64,000 nucleotides of DNA from Paracrocinitomix sp039939375 (lineage in GTDB: Bacteria; Bacteroidota; Bacteroidia; Flavobacteriales_D; Crocinitomicaceae): positions 1-64,000 of the forward strand of contig JBDVJO010000006.1 of assembly GCA_039939375.1 (NCBI GenBank), written 5' to 3'. Under the pieces are notes generated by a model. The model made no database searches. It saw only the letters and a program-made list of their open reading frames with translations, and was not told where the DNA came from. Within the stretch, counting starts at the first letter, position 1, and each line of letters opens with the position of its first letter. Below are positions 60,822 to 64,000 of the stretch, piece after piece. The position numbers and the translations under genes are program-made.

Positions 60822-63671
60822 TTATTTCTCTCGAATCAGATTAATATTTCCTTGACCTGCCGTTGTTTCGCCATTGGTAAAGACGGCTTCATAGGTGTAG
60901 AAATAAACTCCATCATTGCAAGGATTGCCTGATTGGTTGTTTCCGTCCCATGCGTCTGAAATTGAATTGAATTCAAAAACTTTTGTTCCCCATCTGTCAA
61001 CTACCACGCATTTAAAATCTTGAATGGCCATAGAAAGTATCTCAAAAGTGAATAAATCATTTGTACCACTATTTCCAGGAGTAAAGACGTTTGGTGTAAC
61101 CAATAATGGTTGTTCGTGAACAATAATATCCTTGCAAGTTGTATCTGTACATCCATTTTTATTGATGGCTACTAAGCAAGCTTGATAAATTTCTTCACCG
61201 GTATATGTTGTGTCAAATGTTTCATTGATGTCATGTGAAATCGTCCAAATACTTGGAAAGTTATAATGATTTAAATTCCAAAAGAAAGTAGTATCTGCTG
61301 AAGGATTGTTAGGATTAGCAAAATACTGTGATTGATTTCCAAATTGAACCGTAACTGGTGCTGTACCTTCACAATTGGCATCTAATTGTGCCGACAAAAT
61401 TGTGAAGTCAGCTATTGGATTAACTGAATCAAGAACCATAACTTCTGTTAAAGTACAACCGTTGTTATCCGTAATCGTCATTTCATAAGATCCTGGATTG
61501 AGCCCACCCCAAGTGGTGTTGGTAGATGTAGCTCCTGTTCCTAAATTTGTCCATAAGTAGTCGTAATCTGGTGTTCCACCTCCGGCAGATGCGAATACAA
61601 CACCATTGCCTGATTGATAACCAAACTGTCTACAGTAAGCTGGTTCTGAACCAAAATCTTGAAAAATCAGTTCAGGTGGATAGGTAATTGTAAAATCATC
61701 AACTGAAGAACATCCGTTCTCATCATTAATTGTTAGGGTATAAGGTCCTTCACCCATTGAACCAGTGCTATCTGCACCAATTCCCCCTTGAGAACCTGGA
61801 TTTGGGTTCCAGAAATAGGCCAAGTTATTATAGTTTCCGGTGTAATTTAAAACGGTATCAATTTGGGCTATTCCTGTTGGAATTCCATAACACGCAGGTT
61901 GTGTGATATTGAAAATAGGTTGAATAGGATCAGGTTCTGTTAGGAATAATGAATCTTCCCAAATACAGCCATTGCCGCCATCAACGGACATGTAATACCA
62001 AGCTGAATTTAATAGGTTGGCTGTGTTAGAGTTACCTGTATTCAGCACGTTGCCTTGTGCATCTTCAATGGTGTAAATTTCTGTGCCTACTCCGGCTCCT
62101 AGTCCTAGCGTGATTGATCCATCTGAGAATCCAAAACATGTAGGTTCATTGTATAAAATCGTCACAACCGGGGCAGAGAATATTTCAATATCCAATGTGG
62201 TGGTGTCTTGACACCCACTTGCTGATTCAACTGCTAATTCAATTGTGTACGTGTTTCCGGAAGTATAATTGAATGCAGGAGGATTTTGTTGAGAGGAGCC
62301 TTGGAAATTTCCGTAGTCCCAATTCCATTGTGCGATTGTTCCTCCTCCTGATACTGTTGATTGATCACTTAAAGTGATTGGCAAATTAATGCAACCTCCT
62401 GTTGCTCCCGCATCTGATGATTGTCCATCTATAATAAATTCAAAGTCAGCGGTGGGTTCATTTCCTACGGATATTAAAAAGTCAGCCGTGTCTGGGCTAC
62501 ATGGACCTGTAGCTGGAACTGCATAAATAAATGTGTAATTTCCGCCTGTTAATCCAGCAGTATTTAACACACCCGAACCTGCATTAAATGCTCCCGAAGA
62601 GCTTGTTTCTAACCAAGTTCCTGCGCCAGAATTACCAGATAATAAATCGTCCAAATCAATCGATCCGCCGGCGAAATTACAGATGAAATCTGTTCCGTCT
62701 AATCCAGCCGCACCTGAAGTTCCTACGTCAACATTAATAAAAGCTGTGTCATCTACGCCGCAGGCACTTACTATAAATAGAAATTCATAAAGGCCTGGCG
62801 GGAGTCCATTGGAATCAAAATTACCTGTGCCAGGCGTGAATTGACCAGAAGAGGTCACTTCTTCCCAGTTTCCACTTGGGTCTGCGCCATTTAGCAAAGT
62901 GTTCAAGTCTATACTGCCTCCACATAAGGTTGTTGTGCTATCTGCTCCAGCATCTCCGCTTGCTCCAACATTAACTGTCATTACAGCAACATCATTCGTT
63001 CCACACGAGCTAACTGTGTATTCAAATAAATAAGCCCCTGGAGTTAATCCATTTCCATCTAACTCTCCGGTTCCTGAATTAAATTGTCCAGATGTAGTTG
63101 TTTCAACCCAAGTTCCTCCCGGATCTGCTCCAACTAACATGGTATTTAAATCTAAAGTTCCACCACATAACGTTGTCGTAGAATCTGGTCCAGCTTCAGG
63201 TAAATCTCCTGGGCAAGAAATCACCCATCCAGAAGAACATCCAGTATTTAATAAAGTTACTGTAGTGAAGGGAAGGGTTGATGTGACGGTAATAAAAACA
63301 TCTCCAAAAGATCCGTTACAAGTGTACGGTCCAATCACATTACCAGATACGCCTACATTGACTCCAGTAATGCTCATTGTTCCACCACCATCAACTGAAA
63401 TGGTAGCAAAATCATTTGTGTTTACGGCAGTATATGCAAGTGTTAAACTCGTTACAGCTGGTCCAACCACCGTTGAAACCAGGGTTCCAGTACAAGCAGC
63501 TCCCGACCATGGTCCAGCTGCTCCTGGACCGCAAATGGCACAAGAGGGGTCTTGAGTTGTTATGTAACCAGAATTGTTAGGTCCTGTAGTTGTATATTCT
63601 GTACACGCTGGTTGCGCGAAAGAGAAGTTGTATGCAATAGCAAACAAGAAAACCGTTAATAGTCTTTTCAT
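60822..63671 (-). CDS. Large secreted SprB/PKD protein with CHU_C (T9SS type B) sorting domain
   Basis: 949 residues. Signal peptide MKRLLTVFLFAIAYNFSFAQ. At about 155-405 there are three tandem repeats of about 80 residues, each opening TTTLCGG(T/S)-LDLN or a variant and containing a SGQFNSGTGELDGNGLTPGAY-like block. A PKD domain (QWNWDYGNFQGSS) lies near 445-500, then SprB-like repeats (CFGFSDGSITLGLGAGVG, GNGVVFASAGGGTPDYDYLW). The last 85 residues are a CHU_C gliding-motility-associated domain (NVFTPGNSGTNDLFTFEI ... VVDRWGTKVFEFNSIS ... DGVYFYTYEA). It is predicted to be a cell-surface adhesin secreted by T9SS with PorP/SprF-type help. Confidence 0.88.
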   Translation of the reverse strand: MKRLLTVFLFAIAYNFSFAQPACTEYTTTGPNNSGYITTQDPSCAICGPGAAGPWSGAACTGTLVSTVVGPAVTSLTLAYTAVNTNDFATISVDGGGTMSITGVNVGVSGNVIGPYTCNGSFGDVFITVTSTLPFTTVTLLNTGCSSGWVISCPGDLPEAGPDSTTTLCGGTLDLNTMLVGADPGGTWVETTTSGQFNSGTGELDGNGLTPGAYLFEYTVSSCGTNDVAVMTVNVGASGDAGADSTTTLCGGSIDLNTLLNGADPSGNWEEVTSSGQFTPGTGNFDSNGLPPGLYEFLFIVSACGVDDTAFINVDVGTSGAAGLDGTDFICNFAGGSIDLDDLLSGNSGAGTWLETSSSGAFNAGSGVLNTAGLTGGNYTFIYAVPATGPCSPDTADFLISVGNEPTADFEFIIDGQSSDAGATGGCINLPITLSDQSTVSGGGTIAQWNWDYGNFQGSSQQNPPAFNYTSGNTYTIELAVESASGCQDTTTLDIEIFSAPVVTILYNEPTCFGFSDGSITLGLGAGVGTEIYTIEDAQGNVLNTGNSNTANLLNSAWYYMSVDGGNGCIWEDSLFLTEPDPIQPIFNITQPACYGIPTGIAQIDTVLNYTGNYNNLAYFWNPNPGSQGGIGADSTGSMGEGPYTLTINDENGCSSVDDFTITYPPELIFQDFGSEPAYCRQFGYQSGNGVVFASAGGGTPDYDYLWTNLGTGATSTNTTWGGLNPGSYEMTITDNNGCTLTEVMVLDSVNPIADFTILSAQLDANCEGTAPVTVQFGNQSQYFANPNNPSADTTFFWNLNHYNFPSIWTISHDINETFDTTYTGEEIYQACLVAINKNGCTDTTCKDIIVHEQPLLVTPNVFTPGNSGTNDLFTFEILSMAIQDFKCVVVDRWGTKVFEFNSISDAWDGNNQSGNPCNDGVYFYTYEAVFTNGETTAGQGNINLIREK

Positions 63672-63765
63672 AAAATTAAAAATACGAATTAAAAAGGCCG
63701 TTGTATCGGTCTACTTGAAAAGCGAACAATTTTTATTTTAAATGATAAAAATCATTCAAAATCAA

Positions 63766-64000
63766 TTATTTCAATACAGTAACATGACCTGAATGTTGAT
63801 GTCTTTTGTCAGACATAGTTTCTTTGAAGTCAAGTTGCCAGATGTATGTTCCATCATCAACTAAACCACCATTTCCATAATGTCCATTCCAGCCAGCATC
63901 CGCGTTGTATGATTCCCAGATTACTTCTCCCCATCTGTTATAAATTAATAAGTGGAAGTCAAATGGGTCATATCCAGAGAAGAATACTGGTTTCCATGTC
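63766..64000 (-). CDS. CHU_C-domain (T9SS type B) protein, 5' part outside window
   Basis: The minus-strand frame from the window end to a TAA at 63766-63768 encodes FSGYDPFDFHLLIYNRWGEV, IWESYNADAGWNGHYGNGG and DDGTYIWQLDFKETMSDKRH, ending HVTVLK. This is the C-terminal part of a gliding-motility-associated (CHU_C) domain with the NRWGE and GTYIW blocks. Its N-terminal region cannot be seen. The next gene starts 95 bp after its stop, so two T9SS type B cargo genes stand in tandem. Confidence 0.85.
   Translation of the reverse strand, partial: TWKPVFFSGYDPFDFHLLIYNRWGEVIWESYNADAGWNGHYGNGGLVDDGTYIWQLDFKETMSDKRHQHSGHVTVLK

Noticed and set aside
63139..63555. 138-codon plus-strand frame antisense to the CHU_C gene
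   Set aside because: Shadow frame of a Thr/Gly/Pro-rich repeat region; no promoter-like box or start context.
1..64000. tRNA, rRNA, insertion sequence or prophage genes
   Set aside because: Gaps were read for cloverleaf-like GGTTCGAAxCC arms, transposase motifs and phage proteins; none was found by eye. A tool search could still show a short RNA gene.

Overview
The window is AT-rich chromosomal DNA from a member of the Bacteroidota, most likely Flavobacteriales and plausibly near Crocinitomicaceae/Cryomorphaceae (the rank below order is inference). Evidence: type IX secretion (T9SS) genes porU and porV plus a PorP/SprF protein; secreted proteins ending in T9SS type A and type B (CHU_C) sorting domains; SprB-like repeats; a long SecA without the zinc-binding tail; TAnnTTTG -7 promoter boxes; genes starting after A-rich leaders rather than strong Shine-Dalgarno sites. 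No rRNA, tRNA, transposase, prophage or CRISPR array was seen.

Layout. 1-6.2 kb: partial PorP/SprF gene, porU and porV. 6.2-9.8 kb: ispF and a propeller sensor kinase. 10.1-12.3 kb: a UvrD/PcrA helicase. 13.2-30.7 kb: one continuous str-S10-spc-alpha superoperon, rpsL to rplQ, including fusA, secY, infA, rpmJ and rpoA; tuf, adk and map are not in it. 30.8-42.9 kb: housekeeping and accessory genes (a LURP-one-like protein, carA, a four-helix-bundle protein, eno, feoA-feoB-Cys-rich peptide, DUF4301, a methyltransferase, a cobalamin adenosyltransferase, DUF2795 and a T9SS cargo protein). 43.1-51.8 kb: secA, a UDG-family protein, DUF2809, a STAS-like protein, a PaaI thioesterase, a SiaC-like protein, a beta-helix protein and murB. 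51.8-54.8 kb: a small barrel protein and two tandem YwqK/MORN paralogues, the second broken by two in-frame TAA codons. 54.9-60.7 kb: a TPR-SpoIIE phosphatase, paaABCD and trhO. 60.8-64 kb: two CHU_C proteins, the last cut by the window end.

The least explained content is intergenic. Four arrays (about 9.78-10.03, 12.41-12.94, 31.29-31.67 and 38.10-38.61 kb) are mosaics of seven-base words, mainly CGAA[A/C][A/C]A and CCAGT[C/T]T, joined without loss of the seven-base phase and mixed with longer GC-richer modules. Other seven-base word families lie just upstream of rpsM, rplQ and eno and flank the four-helix-bundle gene as inverted tracts. I do not recognise a named element that covers all of these, and they are the best candidate here for something undescribed.

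The genes connect as follows. PorU, PorV and PorP/SprF belong to the machinery that exports and anchors the T9SS cargo encoded at 41.8, 60.8 and 63.8 kb, while SecY and SecA move the same cargo across the inner membrane first. PaaABCD together with PaaI points to aerobic phenylacetate breakdown through ring 1,2-epoxidation. The TPR-SpoIIE phosphatase and the SiaC-like protein may form a phosphorylation-based regulatory pair.
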